DNA of 64,000 nucleotides, taken from the NCBI RefSeq assembly GCF_027595985.1, contig NC_073302.1:11180390-11244389 (forward strand), in the 5' to 3' direction. This DNA comes from Sorex araneus. Taxonomy: Eukaryota > Chordata > Mammalia > Eulipotyphla > Soricidae. Positions 10,241-22,436 of this stretch are shown here, in pieces. Within the stretch, counting starts at the first letter, position 1, and each line of letters opens with the position of its first letter. The translations under genes were made by a program, and so were the position numbers. The notes under the pieces are model-generated. The model saw only the letters and a list, made by a program, of their open reading frames with translations, searched no databases and had not been told where the DNA came from.

Positions 10241-11180
10241 TTCCCTTTTACTTTTTTAAAATTGGGGCCTCTTAAGACTAAGAACTCTCAACATTTTTCT
10301 ACAATTTTATACAATGATTTTACGTTACTTTGACAATCAGGAACAAAACAAACAAATACATTTCGGAAAATTGTTTGAATGAAGCTATACGAGCAGTCTC
10401 TGCCTGGCTTCTTTAAAAAAATAAAGCCAAACACACAGCAAAATCTCGGGATCAACAGCTTCTGTCAGGGAAAAAAAGAAAAAGACAAAATAGAGACGTG
10501 ACGGCTGTCTCCTGAGTGATTTCTCACTCAAACGTTTGCTTACAGGACAGTGAGAGAGGCTGGAAGGAGTAACGGCAAGAACCAACACGCAACGGACAAT
10601 GGACCCATAGAGGCGACTGCACGGGCTGGGTACTAAAGAGGCCGGATGGGACGGTTCTTCCTGCAGCAAGACCCAGACGCCAGAGACCAACAGAAGGGCT
10701 GCACGGACTGCTAACGCAGTCAATCACTCTGCTGAGCTAGACTGGCCTAGTCTCAGGCCGCTTGAAAAATAACAGGCAGAAAGTCACGCGCACCAAGGGA
10801 AACGCTCCGGTCTGCAGGGCGGGTGTCGGGGCTGGCGGGGTCTCCGTCTGCAAGGCTGGTCCCCTGGTCACTCTTCCCTGGCGTCTGGTCCCTGAAGCCA
10901 GTGCCCAGGTCTCAGAGAAGGCCCGTCTGGAAGGTTGGGGGACCTGGAGGCTTTCCAGGGGGAAGCCACGGGAAGGCCGAGAGTGGACTCGGGCGGGAGT
11001 CCCTGGGAGACGGGCAAGGGAGGCACATCCCCAGGCAACCCTGCGAGGGCTGGGGGCGAGGGCTGGGGGCTCTGCGACTGCAAGGAATCCCACGAGGAAG
11101 ACCTACTGCTCCCTCTGGTGTCACCCGGGGTACCTGGTGTGGCTGCTGGGGCAAAGGACACATGGCAGCATCTGGGGATG

Positions 11181-11204
11181 GTCTGTCTGTCTGTCTGTCT
11201 GTCT
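11181..11204 (+). repeat. (GTCT)6 microsatellite
   Basis: Six perfect GTCT units directly at the edge of the adjacent old SINE. Confidence 0.9.
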
Positions 11205-11397
11205 AGGGACCACACCTCGTGGTCCTTGGGGACCACTGCTGCTCTTCCTGGGGGTACTCCTGGCACGTTCATCGCTCAGGGCCGCTTCGGGTGGTACCTG
11301 GGGTACCGTCCGGTGCTGGGGCTTGAACCCAGACAGCCCCCCACCCCCTCCCACCAACTCCCCGTGCAGAGCCGGCACTCCAGCCCTGGGGAACTTC
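11205..11397 (-). mobile_element. Old A-type SINE
   Basis: GGTACTCCTGGCACGTTCAT, GGTGCTGGGGCTTGAACCCA and CGGCACTCCAGCCCTGGGG recall body, B box and head end. Much diverged and expanded. Confidence 0.5.
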
Positions 11398-11714
11398 TGA
11401 GCACAGACCTTCCTGGGCGGACCCACTGAGCCAGAGGGTTCTACAGGCTCGGTCCAGACGTCCATCGAAATCTCCTGCCCCACCAAGGCCCCGGCAGCCC
11501 TCACTCTCACCCCAACAGCTGCGCCAAGCCTTGGCCAGGCCCACCACCTCAGGACGGAGCTCACAGAGACAGATGCTAACCTGCCAAAAACCTCATGTAA
11601 GTGCACCGCCTAGTTAAAATATGCTGGAGCCACATTTCCAAACTCTGCAACACTGACATCCCCGTAGGAACACGCCAGGTTGGATGGGAGGAAACCTAGG
11701 AGCCAACTAATCTC

Positions 11715-11917
11715 GAGCGGGCACCAGTAACGTCTCCAAGGTGAGACTTGTTACTGTTTTTGGCATATCCAATACGCCACGGGGAGCTTGCCAGGCTCTG
11801 CCGTGCGGGCGGGATACTCTCGGTAGCTTGCCGGGCTCTCCGAGAGGGGCAGAGGAATCGAACACGGTTCGGCGGCGTGAAGGGCGAATGCCCTACCGCT
11901 GTGCTATCGCTCCAGCC
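11715..11917 (-). mobile_element. B-type SINE, 3'-truncated, with TSD
   Basis: Antisense. Complete head (GCTATCGCTCCAGC) and most of the B body, but it stops at CCCGCTCGAG, lacking the last ~50 bp and the tail repeat. A perfect 12-bp TSD CCAACTAATCTC (11703-11714 and 11918-11929) shows it inserted in this shortened form. Confidence 0.9.
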
Positions 11918-12099
11918 CCAACTAATCTCAACTAACAAAAACGGTAACAAAAGCTTAACTGGCAACAACAGCCTGGTCAACCGTCAGACGAGGACTTAAA
12001 GTCCCCAGGGTCAGATACGACAATTTACAAATTTTCTTTTACCTAAGTATTTTTGTGGCTAGGAGGTCACTCTGCTAGCCACTGAGTGGTAGCAAACAA

Positions 12100-12290
12100 T
12101 CTAAAAATAAATCACTGTGGGCCTGCTACGGGGGCAGCCTTGAGGGGTGGCTGGGGAAACGGACACAGCAGCGGAGGGAAGGTGACTGTGGTGGCGGGGT
12201 TGGTGCTGGAACACTGAATGCCTGTAACAAATCACCATGAACAACTTTGCAAATGATGGTTTTTAAGTAAGCTGGGGGGGGAATGTTGCC
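12100..12290 (+). mobile_element. Old LINE 3' end
   Basis: GGCGGGGTTGGTGCTGGAAC, then AACAAATCACCATGAACAAC and TTTGCAAATGATGG. The same layout recurs at 14330, 28345 and 42545, so it is a repeated LINE 3' UTR older than the young L1s here. Confidence 0.5.
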
Positions 12291-13315
12291 CCCTGGGTGA
12301 CCACACGGACTGCCAGGGTATGCACCTTTACAAGCGCCTCAAGTGATGAGGACGCCGTGATATGTTTGATTATTAGTTCAAATTATCTGCTTCTTTTCCC
12401 AGACCTCCACGGAGATGAATGTTCCCAGCAGAGAACGGGCATGGGCCACGTGACTCGCTTGGTCACGGAACGGACAGGAGCAGACGGTTAACATGTACGT
12501 GAGTGAGATGCAGTGGCCATGAAAGATGCCCTGGGGAGCCCATGGACTCCAGCAGACTGAGAGAGAGGCAGAAGGGGACTTGGACCCCAGCCACGGCCGG
12601 GCGCCACCACTGAGTCTGGCCTAGGACAGCCCCGGCCCGGCGGAGCTGCAGAAAGACAGGGGCCAGTGAGACGGAGGGAAGTCCCCAGGCACTGAGGCAG
12701 TGTGCCGTGAACTGTTACCGTGGCCACAGAGGACTGATAAAAACGCACAGGAATGAGGGAATCCCCGGGCGGGTCTCCCGCTCCAATCCTCGGCCCCACC
12801 GTGTCTCTCTCCGTGCTGTCTCGTCTGGCTGAACGACGCTCTCTTCTTTCTCGCTCCATCCCTCTGCGGCTGCTCCCTCCCTCCCGGTCTCCCTGGACCC
12901 AGCAGCTCCCTTGGGTCTTGCTCCAGAGCTAACACCAGCCCTCGGCCCGCTAAGGACAATGGCACCTCCTGGCTTCCCGGCCACACGCAGACGAGCGTTG
13001 GCGGCAGGCTCTGCAGCCCGTGCGCCCGTGCGGGGTCCCACCCCTAGCACCCAGCAGCCTCCACTCGGGGCACGCCAGTGGCGTCTCTGATCCGGTTTCC
13101 TCCGAGCTCTGCAGGAACGGGGGCAAGTGTGGTGGGGGCCTGTGTTCGGCACAGAGACCCAGAACACAGTTCGCAGGTCATCGGCACTGGCTCCTTCTCC
13201 ATGCTCCCACGGCCCCGACAGTCTCGGCCAATGCTGCTCCACGGGTCCAAGAGCCAGGGACAAGGTGCCCATCCTCCTCACTGCTGACACCCACAGGGGG
13301 ATCCGGGTCACCTAC

Positions 13316-13475
13316 CTGCTTCTCTATGAGCCTCAGGGTGTCCTCGGAGACCTTGTCCTTGGATTTCTTCAGCTTATTGATGGCGTTGGCACGGACCCTC
13401 CGGAGCGACTCTTTGGCCTTGTTGGTGCTCTGTTTGGCCAGTTTCACCAGCATCTCCCGGTGCTCCCGGGTCACC
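13316..13475 (-). CDS. MRRF: MRRF exon 6: long helix of RRF domain I
   Basis: 160 nt, residues ~184-237. It encodes the second helix of the three-helix bundle, VTREHREMLVKLAKQ then NKAKESLRRVRANAINKLKK, and the start of the third helix (SEDTLRLIEKQ). The basic RRVR stretch holds the arginine equivalent to the functionally important ribosome-contacting Arg of bacterial RRF (about Arg132 in E. coli, from family knowledge). The acceptor is TGTCTCCTGTCAG and the donor CAG|GTAGGT. The exon ends on a codon boundary, so exon 7 is read in phase 0. Confidence 0.98.
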
Positions 13476-14329
13476 CTGACAGGAGACACAGGGACGAACT
13501 CGAAGTTATCCTCCATAATGAGGAGCTGGCCAAGGGCTCAGCCTCCCGTCGGCCACCTGCTCAGCAGTGAGGAACCTGGTCTGTCCCCTTACTCGGATAG
13601 TGGCAGGCTCCTGCGACACGCCCACAGGCGCACCCAGGGATGTGCGCTGAGGGAGTGAGCACTCAGACCAGGCAGACGGCCGTCAAGCCCTGGCCACGCC
13701 ACTCCCTACATGGAGGACTGACCTCCTCTCCTCAGAGCCACCGCCACTCCCTCGATGGAGGAATGACTTTGTCCCCTCAAAGTCAACATTTGTCTAAGGG
13801 GGCAAACATTTCACCTAGATCTTTTTGGAGGGGGTGGGGGGCGTGACAATGGTCTGAGATGCTGCATTAAGATGCTTAGTACTGAACATCCTGGCCCTGC
13901 ACCAGGGTGTCTTCACTGGGGCACCTCGAAAGGGAGGCGGGTTGAGTACCCCTGCCCGCCCCGAGCAGAACTCCGGCAGCTGAAAACCTCGAGAACCCAA
14001 CCACAGCCATGCTCAAGGCCACTCTCCACACGCTCGGATGAGCCTCACCTATGAAGGAACCTGCAGAAAAACCCAGGTATGCGGGACCCGTGACTGAGAT
14101 CTCCAAGCTCGCTCGGAACGGGACTGGGCCTCCTCCCCCCAGCTCCCCGGTTTTCCAGGAGCTTTCTGGCACCATATAATCTCATCAACGGCAAAGATCC
14201 AGAGACCATGAAATAAAGCTCCCGGAAGAGAGCAACACAGAATGTTCTAGAGCACCTGGCCGCAAATACAGCCACGCAACCTCTCATTCTCTAGCCCACT
14301 GATGTAACAAAAGCAGCACACATTTGTTT

Positions 14330-14520
14330 GGTTTTAACATACATGCTTATAATATCCTATGTGAGGGTTTAAATGGCTCCAGGATGAAATGTAACAATCT
14401 TCACACACTTTCCTCTTATGGTGGTGGGAAGGTGCATGGAGGTGGGATTGGTGTTTGAATATTATCCGTAATGACTTACTGTGAACAACTTTATAAAAGC
14501 TATATATATATATATATAGG
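14330..14520 (+). mobile_element. Old LINE 3' end with AT tail
   Basis: GGTGGGATTGGTGTTTGAAT and CTTACTGTGAACAACTTTAT parallel the copy at 12100. It ends in a short TA repeat at 14502-14518. Confidence 0.45.
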
Positions 14521-14617
14521 AGCCAGTGAGCCACGTCCCTCTGGCTCCTGGGTCCTGAAACAGCTGCCATGGACACATGCTTCATCCCCCTCACCTCAAC
14601 GGTCCTCAAACACTGCA

Positions 14618-14820
14618 GGGCTGGAGCGATAGCACAGCGGGGAGGGCGTTTGCCTTGCACACGGCCGACCCAGGTTCGATTCCCAGCATCCCATAGGGTC
14701 CCCTGAGCACCGTCAGGAGTAATTCCTGAGTGCAGAGCCAGGTGTGACCCCTGTGCATCGCCAGGTGTGACCCAAAAAGAAAACCAAGCAAACAAACCAA
14801 CAAACAAACCAATAAACAAG
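14618..14820 (+). mobile_element. A-type SINE with CAAA-repeat tail
   Basis: Intact boxes TAGCACAGCGG and GGTTCGATTCCC. The tail is a run of AAAC/AACA units to about 14820. Confidence 0.92.
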
Positions 14821-14904
14821 CCACTAATACCTGCTCAGCAAGGATGCCTGGAGCTCTAGGGCTTCCTCTCCCGGTGATGGCAAGTGTGAAAAGACTGAAC
14901 GGCA

Positions 14905-15062
14905 CCAGGCCAGGTCACAGCCCAGCAGGAAGGGCGCTTGCTACACACAACCCACCTGGCTTGGCTTCTCCGGCACCCCGTATGGTCCCCCGAGCCCTGC
15001 CAGGAGTGAGCCCTGCGCACAGCTGGGAGTGGCCCCCAAACAAAAACAAAAACAAAAGCAAG
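14905..15062 (+). mobile_element. Old A-type SINE
   Basis: Degraded head (CAGCCCAGCAGGAAGGGCGC), then CCAGGAGTGAGCCCTGCGCA and GGGAGTGGCCCCCAAAC, ending in an ACAAAA repeat. Confidence 0.7.
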
Positions 15063-16224
15063 GGGCCTAACGGCATCTCGCTGGTTTTCCATCCCTCACG
15101 GGAAGAGAACTGTAGAGTGGCTAAGATCCAGAGGATGACTGTCGAGGAAAGGAATCCTTCCGGAACTGGCCCACCAGCGGGCACTCCCAGAACGAACGGG
15201 CGCAGATCACTCCCGCTAGTGGGCACCTGAGAAGTCAACCGCCCCCCACTTCCCCCGTTACAACCACCCTTGGAACTGGATCTTGACAGGTCCGTGGTCC
15301 AGCGAGGACACCGTCAGGGGGGACAGAGGCCAGCAGACCACTCAGGACCTGAGCCGTGTCCTGGGTGACAGAGCTGGCCTCTATCCCTTGTGGCCCGGAA
15401 CCTTTCCACTAACCCACGCTGCCCACCCCTCGTAATCCATCTCGGGTAAACTACGCGCGGCTGCCCTGACGGCTGCTCCAGGCGGGGCTTTCCGAAGCCA
15501 GCGGTCTGCATCTCGGGACTGCAAAGGACAAAACCACCATGTCAGGAGTTTAGGGATTTGGATCAGATCTTGTTACTTTTATGGTTTTTAATGCATTGAA
15601 CAAAAATCATGCTGACAGGTTTAAGGCCTCTTTTTTGTTCTGCCAAAGCACATGTCGGTAGAGGGAAGGAACAGGAACATTCAAACTTGATCCACTGATT
15701 CCAAAAACTTAATCCCGCTGAAATACTAGGAGGGGCAGAAAATAACAAAGCCCGAGTCTGTAAGAAACTTCTTAAACTTCTCTAGCAAGAAGTTCTACAA
15801 TCTTAGATTCCATATGTAATTGGGATTAGGTATCCTACTGTTTAGATAAGCTTTAGGAAAATTAATTTTTTTTTTATCGAGCCAACTTCTAAAATTTTAC
15901 CAGGGGCGGGGAGGCAGGTAGACCAAATAGCCTAAAACATATAAAATAGGACTCAAAAATATTAAGAGTAAACAAAAAAATAATTACATATGTCGCTTGA
16001 CCTTAGTAAAATGTGCTGTTTTTAATGTAAATGTGACATCAATATTAACACCAGCTCTCCTAGGGGTCAGAATGCAACTCTTGTTTAGGTTCAAGATGTG
16101 AACACAGCGGCGGTAATGCTAAGGAACCGGCAAGAAAGGACAGCGAGGAAGGTACAGAAGGGCTGTGAGGAAGAGAGGCGGGCGGGCTGGCCTAGGTGTG
16201 GAGCTGAAGGATGCCTAACAGACA

Positions 16225-16375
16225 AGATCACACGAGGGAACACAGCAAGGAGGGCGTTTGCCTTGCACGCGCACGGCCAAGGTGGGCTCACTGCCCGGTA
16301 CCAGATACGGTCCCCCGGCACCGCTAGGAGTGATCCCTGAGCACTAGAGCCAAGAGTCAGCCCCACACCAAATGG
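16225..16375 (+). mobile_element. A-type SINE, diverged
   Basis: Keeps AGGGCGTTTGCCTTGCACGC and TAGGAGTGATCCCTGAGCAC. The B box is damaged (GGGCTCACTGCC) and there is no A tail. Confidence 0.7.
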
Positions 16376-16506
16376 TATACAGGGAAGGGTCAGCAAACAG
16401 TCGGGACCGTGGGAAGTCAGATAGCGCGATCTGACTGCACCAAGAACCGGACCTCGAGGAAGTGAGTTAACCCCTGAGCCACGCTCTCCTCACCTTGCTA
16501 CAAAGG

Positions 16507-16612
16507 CCAGGGGCGGAGCTGGGCGGTCCAGCCCTTGCCCTACACGTGTGAGGTCCTGGGTCTGGTCCCCGGCAGCACACAGCAAGCACCGCACGGGGCC
16601 GAGGGGCGAGAA
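16507..16612 (+). mobile_element. C-type tRNA-Ala-like SINE head
   Basis: GCCCTACACGTGTGAGGTCC followed by TGGGTCTGGTCCCCGGCAG resembles the anticodon and T arms of tRNA-Ala, without the A-type body. Confidence 0.5.
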
Positions 16613-17256
16613 GTAGACCCGAGGTGCAGCCAAGTTCCCAGGAAGAGCCCCGCGCGGATGGTAGCCTCGAATCAATGATAGCGCTCCTGAGTGTTTTAAT
16701 CAAATACGCTTAATTACTTCCTCATGGAACAATGAGGGCACATCTGTTTTAGGAAAGAAGCATACTATACTATGGAAATATTTTCATTCCTTTCCAAGCC
16801 AGTGATTAATACATCCGATCACCCCCTTCTCGCACTCTCGGGGTTCTGGGAGAAGGCACCAGCCTGGATTCCAGGGTTCGGCCTCAGCTGGCTCTGCCCT
16901 TGGCACGCATCTGCTCTCCAGGCGCCGAGCGAGGGTCCTGTGATTCGCCCAGACCCCCGGCGAGGTCGAGGTGCCCAGAGAGGAGGCAGGCCAGGTGCAG
17001 ACCCCCGCTGCTCAGAAGGGGGAGGAGGAAGGGGGAAGCACAGCTCCGCCAGCCAGGAAGGGACGGTGGGGGGCGAGGGACGGTGACGGTGGGGGGCTCA
17101 GGCTGAAGCTCGGTGGGAGCCAGGTGGTCAGAACAAGAGGCCACAGAGGCCCCGCAGGGCCAACTCTGCTCGCACGCCTGCACCCTGCACATCCTCCGCC
17201 ACAGAGTCCTGGCTTCGAGGAAAATGAAGTGGAGTCACTAGTTACAGCATACATTA

Positions 17257-17428
17257 TTTTTTTTTTCTTTTTGGGTCACACCCAGCGATGCTTAGGGATT
17301 ACTCCTGGCTCTGCACTCAGGAATTACTCCTGGCGGTACTCAGGGGACCATATGGGATGCTGGGATTTGAACCCAGGTCGGCTGCATGCAAGGCAAACGC
17401 CCTCCCCGCTGTGCTATGGCTCCAGCCC
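17257..17428 (-). mobile_element. A-type SINE with TSD
   Basis: Antisense full-length copy with TSD CATACATTA at 17248-17256 and 17429-17437. Confidence 0.93.
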
Positions 17429-17459
17429 CATACATTACTTTTTTTTTTAAAGTGCTTTA

Positions 17460-17488
17460 AACACACACACACACACACACACACACAT
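17460..17488. repeat. (AC)n microsatellite
   Basis: About 14 AC units shortly after the SINE's right TSD. Confidence 0.9.
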
Positions 17489-19510
17489 ACCCCGGCTCCT
17501 TCCCCTCCGCACCCCACTTCTCGCCCTGCTGGGCTGACCCAGCCATCCTAGCCCCCCGCCCCCCCCCCCCACCCTGCAGACTCAGGTCTGAGCAACCCGC
17601 GCTGCTGTCCGAGCCCCTCTGAAGCGCTCTCCTTTCGGCATCGCCCCCCTCTAAACCGAATGTGTCGTTTCCTTTGACGGGGACTTACTGTGCCAGACAC
17701 TAGAGTAAAAGGGCGGCTGGGGCCCGAGACACAGCACGGGGGGCGGAGCATGGCAAGCCCCTCCCCACTGTGCTGTCTGTCATCTCCAGCCCCTCGATGC
17801 GATGCGTGGATCTTACTAGAACCTGGGGGAGGGAGCTCTGACCCACAGCTGCTGTGCTCAGGGATGACCTCTGGGGGCTCCTGCCGCGTCCCTCCAGGCC
17901 CCTCACGGGAGCGCACTGCGGTCGGGCCTTCCCCTGCCCGTCGTCCTTCTCCTGCTGGCGATGCTCGCACGCAAGCTCTCCCGAGGTGACCTCGGGATTC
18001 CGGGGGGTCACTGCGGTGCTCACCCAGGTGCTTGTGGGGGGTCTCACCTCCTGGCTGCGGCTACACGCTGCAGAGGCCACACTCGGACAGGGAAGGCCCA
18101 GACGGCAAAACCACGGGGGCAGCCCCGGGCACCGAGCTGGCAAAGCCGAAACTTCCAGACCTGAGCCACCCCCAGGGCCCCCCGCCTCCAAGAGTGTCCC
18201 GCAGACTCTTCCCTGGGAACATTCTGGATGCCCACCGACACGGGAACGAGGCTGAAGAAACGCAGGCGGGTGGGGCTTAGGGGTGACGCCCAGTGACGAA
18301 CCACATCGAAGCACAGGGCAGAAGTCGACCCCCAGCCTCTTGCGGGCAGACCCCAGAGCAGCTCCTCCGAGGGGCGACGGAGGCAGCAGACTCTTCCACT
18401 GGGGTCAGAGCCCCCCGCCCCGCCCAGCATGGGGAGGGTTTGGGCCGAGCTGGCAGGGTCACGCTTTGTTGACACACACCGCACCGGGCAGGCCTCTGGG
18501 CACATCCTGCGCGGGCCCTTCCTGCCCACGCTACTCGGTGCGTCCTGTGAACAATGCAGGAGGGCATGCCCCCCGCGCGGCCGGCCCGGCAGGGCCCCCC
18601 GGAGAGAAAGGAGACTTCCGACGGCTCCAGTGGGAGTGGGACGCACGTTCCAAACTCCGCGGCAGGTGCGGGTGGGAGGAGGCGGAGGAGAAAGGCAGCC
18701 GGAGCGTGGCAGGCTCTCGGCTCCCGGGGGGCCTTGCGAAGGGCGCCAGCACCTGCCGCTCGCTCCTCCCCGCCCTTCCTGGCGCGGGTGCCGCCATGGC
18801 CCCGAGTGTGCGTGCTGACCCGCGGGGTTCACAGATCACCTCTGGCCCTCAGGCCTCCCTCACACGGGCAGGCACTCTCCCACCGAGTCACGCCCCTGGG
18901 CCCCAGACATATGTTTGGGATGGGGGGGCCCTAGGAAGTGCCCAGGAGGCCTCGGGGTCCCTCCCAGCATGACCCTGGGCAGTTCAACGAGAGGGCTTGA
19001 GGGTGCAGCACGGCTTGGGCCTGTAGCCACGGGGATCACCCAGTTCACCCCAGCGCTGCTTGGGGTCCTCGGGGCACTCTTGGGGCCCCCTGGCCCCAGG
19101 GTGCTACACCTAGCCGTCCCAGAGGCCTCCAGGGCCAGGCCACGCTCAGCAGCACCAGAAGCCTTCGGGGCTGCACCCAGCCATGCCCAGGGAGCCCAGG
19201 GCGGCTGCAGGCAGGGCCTGATCCTGGTCTCTGTACCAGCATTCCGGATCCGAACTAGCTGCCGCGGCTTCGCCCCAGAAGGCCGGGGCTCTGGGCTCTG
19301 GAATCCCCACTGGGCTGCTCGCCTTCAAGCGGACACCCAAATACCCAGCCCGAGAAACGCCACCGTTTGTGTAAGAAACAGAAGGCGGGACGGGGGGTGT
19401 CGCTCAGGGCACTCGGCCCGGCCGGTGTGTGAGAAGGCCTGGCCACACTCCCGGCCCCCCCAGAGCGAGCAGGACGGAACACGACGCAGAAGCATGCGGG
19501 CTAAGGCTGG

Positions 19511-19750
19511 AGATGTTACTGGTGCCCACTCGAGCAAATCGAAGATCAACAGGATGACAAGTAATACAAGTGATATATATATAGAGAGAGATGTATATAT
19601 ATCTATATATAGATATATAGATATATATACATATATGCCTCTTGGAGAGCCCATCAAGCTACCAAGAATATCCCGCCCACATGGAAAAGCCTGGCAAGCT
19701 CCCCGTGGCGTATTCGATATGTCAAATACAGTAACAATAACAGGTCTCAT
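19511..19750 (+). mobile_element. B-type SINE pieces in permuted order
   Basis: The B tail segment (GGAGATGTTACTGGTGCCCA to ATCAACAGGATGAC, 19511-19560) comes first. It is followed by a TA/GATA-like array (19573-19637) and then the B middle (CTTGGAGAGCCCATCAAGC to CAGTAACAATAACAGGTCTC). The head is absent from both. Confidence 0.7.
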
Positions 19751-21194
19751 TCCCCGACCCTGAAAAGAGCCTCTGATCGTCCAACGAGTAAGGAGAGACT
19801 GCTGGCTGCTAAAATCTCAGGGCTACGAGCCGAATGAAAGGCGGTGGAGACAGGGTGCGTGGCCGGGGTCCGCCCCTCCGAGGGGCCTCGCAGGGCAGCT
19901 GCACGGAGATTCCTGCCCTGGCGACAGAGCCCCAGACTCGGGCTAGATGAGGGGACGGGCAAGCGGTGACAGGGCGACGGACCTGCAGGACGCGGCCACT
20001 GGGACACTGGTGGCGGGAGACGGACGCTGGTGGCGGGTGAGGGGCCGGAAGTTTTACGTATGAAATTATCAGTAACAGTCTAGTAGCCCCCCAGTAACAG
20101 TCTAGTAGCTCCCACTGCTCAAAATAAAGCGTAGTAAGCAATAATGCCCAAGAGCTTTAAAAAGAAGGGAGAAGTCTCGGGCGAGGGGAGGCCGAGTCCT
20201 GCCCTGGCAGCCGGGGTGGGGGCGGGGGGGGGGGGTAGCTGCGCCTCCAGGGACTGGCCTGTCACACACATCCCTGCCAGCTCCTTGGGGCTTCTGGGCG
20301 CCCCTCCCCTCTCCCCCCCCCAGCCTGGCCTGCAATCAGCAGAGACACAGGCCCGGGGGCGCTGCCCGAGGCTGGGGGCCGCTGGCCCTGAAGGAAGTGT
20401 CTTTGTTTGTGTAGCCCGCCAGACTTCCTCCGCTGGGGGGTACACGGTCCCCCTCTCCTCCGTCCTCGCCCCCCGCCCCCCACGGCCCGGCAGCCCGCCT
20501 CCCGTCCACAGGGAGGCCTGACAGCCCGCCGGGAACCACCCGGGCCTTCAGGACGTGCAGCGCCAGCCACCTCTGGGGACAAGGAGGCCACACCACTGGA
20601 CGCCAGTCAGAGGGCCGTCCTGAGGCCGGGCCTGGCCGCCACACATCCACCTGCCCAGCAGGAGGGGGAGGCCGGCGAGTGGTGTCCTCAGGCTGCCGTC
20701 CTCCTCCTCCTCCTCCTGGCCACTCAGGACGGGAGCTGGTGTCGGGAGCAGGCCAGCTGCCCCACCGCCACACCACCAGGCTGGGAAGGAGCACAGCTTT
20801 CCTCGCTGACGCTGCGGCTCTCGGGAGCATCTGGAACAGACTCTGAGACCGGCCGCTGCTGGACGAGGCCCAGAGCTAGTACGTCCGAGCTCAGGGCCTG
20901 AGGAATTTCCCTTCGCTGCCTTGGTTTCCCATGAGCCTTTGTGCGCGACACCATGAACCCAGCGGGGTGCTGGAAGGGCCAAGAGGACTGATTACCGACA
21001 CACGGCGATACACTCAATAAACATTATCCGTTATCACTTCCACTGCTGTCAAACGAGAGCGGGGGGGCTAAGGAACCAAGTGTCTGGTGCTGGGCAGAGT
21101 CAGCAAGCTGGGGGACACGTGCGTGAGGAAGGCCCGGGGCCCACCCCCGGAACCACCAGGAGCAACCCTGGCAAGGAGCTGGACGTGGGGAAGC

Positions 21195-21455
21195 AGCACC
21201 CCCCCACACACACAAGAGCACACAAACACACTGGGTGTGACCTGAACACACACACACACGATGCACCCACACACATGCACACAGAGTAGAACTCAAGAGG
21301 TATGACCTGAATGCAAACACACACACACACACACACACACACCCCACGTGAAGCAACCAAGCACACTGAGTATGATCCAACAAACACTAACACACACATA
21401 CATATAATACATATATGTGTACACACAGACACACACATGTATATATATGTCTTGT
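21195..21455. repeat. CA-rich imperfect array
   Basis: Three clusters of CA units separated by related spacers (TGGGTGTGACCTGAACACAC, AGGTATGACCTGAATGCAAA, TGAGTATGATCCAACAAACA). This suggests an older repeat unit, perhaps an old SINE tail, was amplified together with its CA tract. Confidence 0.7.
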
Positions 21456-21619
21456 TTTGAGGCCACACCTGGCATGCTCAGGCCTTACTCCTGTATTCCT
21501 GGCTCTGTGCTCAGGGATCAATCCTGACAGACTCAGGGGACCACATGTGGTGCTGCGGAGCAAACCCAGGTCAGTTATGTACACAGTAAGCACCCTGCCC
21601 ACGGTACTATCACTCCAGC
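21449..21619 (-). mobile_element. Old A-type SINE
   Basis: CTTACTCCTGTATTCCTGGC has a small internal insertion, and the head side reads GTACTATCACTCCAGCCC. Flanked by TATATATATG-like repeats that may be its TSD. Confidence 0.8.
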
Positions 21620-21627
21620 CCATATAT

Positions 21628-21785
21628 ATGAAGGGAGAGAGGGAGAGAGAGAGAAAGGGAGAGAGCGCTCTAGAGAGAGATAGAGGGGGTGAGAGAGAGA
21701 CAGAGAGGCAGAGAGATAAAAGGGGCCGGAGACAGACAGAGAGCGCGAGAAAGACAGTGGGGGGTGAGGGGAGCGGGAGAGACCT
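21628..21785 (+). repeat. GA-rich imperfect microsatellite
   Basis: Purine-only stretch of GAGA units with GAGCGC and GATAGA interruptions, immediately after the SINE at 21449. Confidence 0.85.
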
Positions 21786-21889
21786 CCCCTTTCCTGACCG
21801 TTTCTCCACGTCTGCGTCCAGAACAGAGGGCAGGGGTTCACTCTGCGCAGGCAGGCCCCTGCTTCTCTCTCGAGCCGTCAGCGGGCCCT

Positions 21890-22060
21890 GAGCCGAGCGA
21901 CAGCACAGCGGCAGGGCCTTTGCCTTGCCGCCGCCCACCTGAGTTTGACTGCCAACCCTCTACGGTGCCCCGAGCCCGCCAGACGTGACCCCTGAGCGCA
22001 GAGCCAGGCAGCAGTGAGCCCTGAGCACCGCCCGGTGTGGCCCCAAAACAACAGCAACAA
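21890..22060 (+). mobile_element. Old A-type SINE
   Basis: GCGACAGCACAGCGGCAGGGCC head, GAGTTTGACTGCC B-box relic, and CCCGGTGTGGCCCCAAAAC end. Confidence 0.8.
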
Positions 22061-22154
22061 GATGAAGCTGCTGAAGCCGCTGTGAGGACAAAGCGGGGCA
22101 GTCTTACTGGGCGCAGTTTGGTGTCTACAAGCCAGGCTCTCGCAGACGGCCTCG

Positions 22155-22246
22155 CGCCCGCACTTATTACAGCTCTTTGGCCCTCAGCACGAAAAAGCCT
22201 GTTCCCGTGTGGCTCAGTTTCCTCATCTACAGAAAAAGGGAAAGGC
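22155..22246 (+). mobile_element. MIR relic
   Basis: GGCTCAGTTTCCTCATCTAC is the MIR core signature. The next SINE inserted into its end. Confidence 0.65.
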
Positions 22247-22436
22247 GGGGGCTAGAGCAATAGCACGGAGGGTAGGGCGTTTGCCTTGCACGCGGCCGAC
22301 CCAGGTTCGATTCCCAGCATCCCATATGGTCCCCTGAGCACTGTCAGGAGTAATTCCTGAGTGCAGAGCCAGGAGTAACCCCTGTGCATCGCCGGGTGTG
22401 ACCCAAAAAGCAAAAAATAAAAAATAAAAAAAAAAA
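22247..22436 (+). mobile_element. A-type SINE with TSD
   Basis: Full length, inserted in the MIR. TSD GGGAAAGGC at 22238-22246 and 22437-22445. Confidence 0.93.

Larger units (their letters stand above)
4311..13315 (-). other. MRRF: MRRF intron 6 (9.0 kb)
   Basis: Phase-0 intron. It holds A- and B-type SINEs, old L1 pieces and GC-rich unique DNA. Unassigned stretches are 6270-7690 (GC-rich, with an AT-rich island at 6860-6985), 7836-8575 (CpG-rich around 7970-8280 with GGGC/CGGG tracts), 9240-9838, 10240-11200 and 12290-13315. None contains a recognisable exon. Confidence 0.9.

Noticed and set aside
17700..18972. Overlapping 130-260-codon frames on both strands
   Set aside because: Same GC effect. 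Frames are open in several phases at once with no conserved motif.
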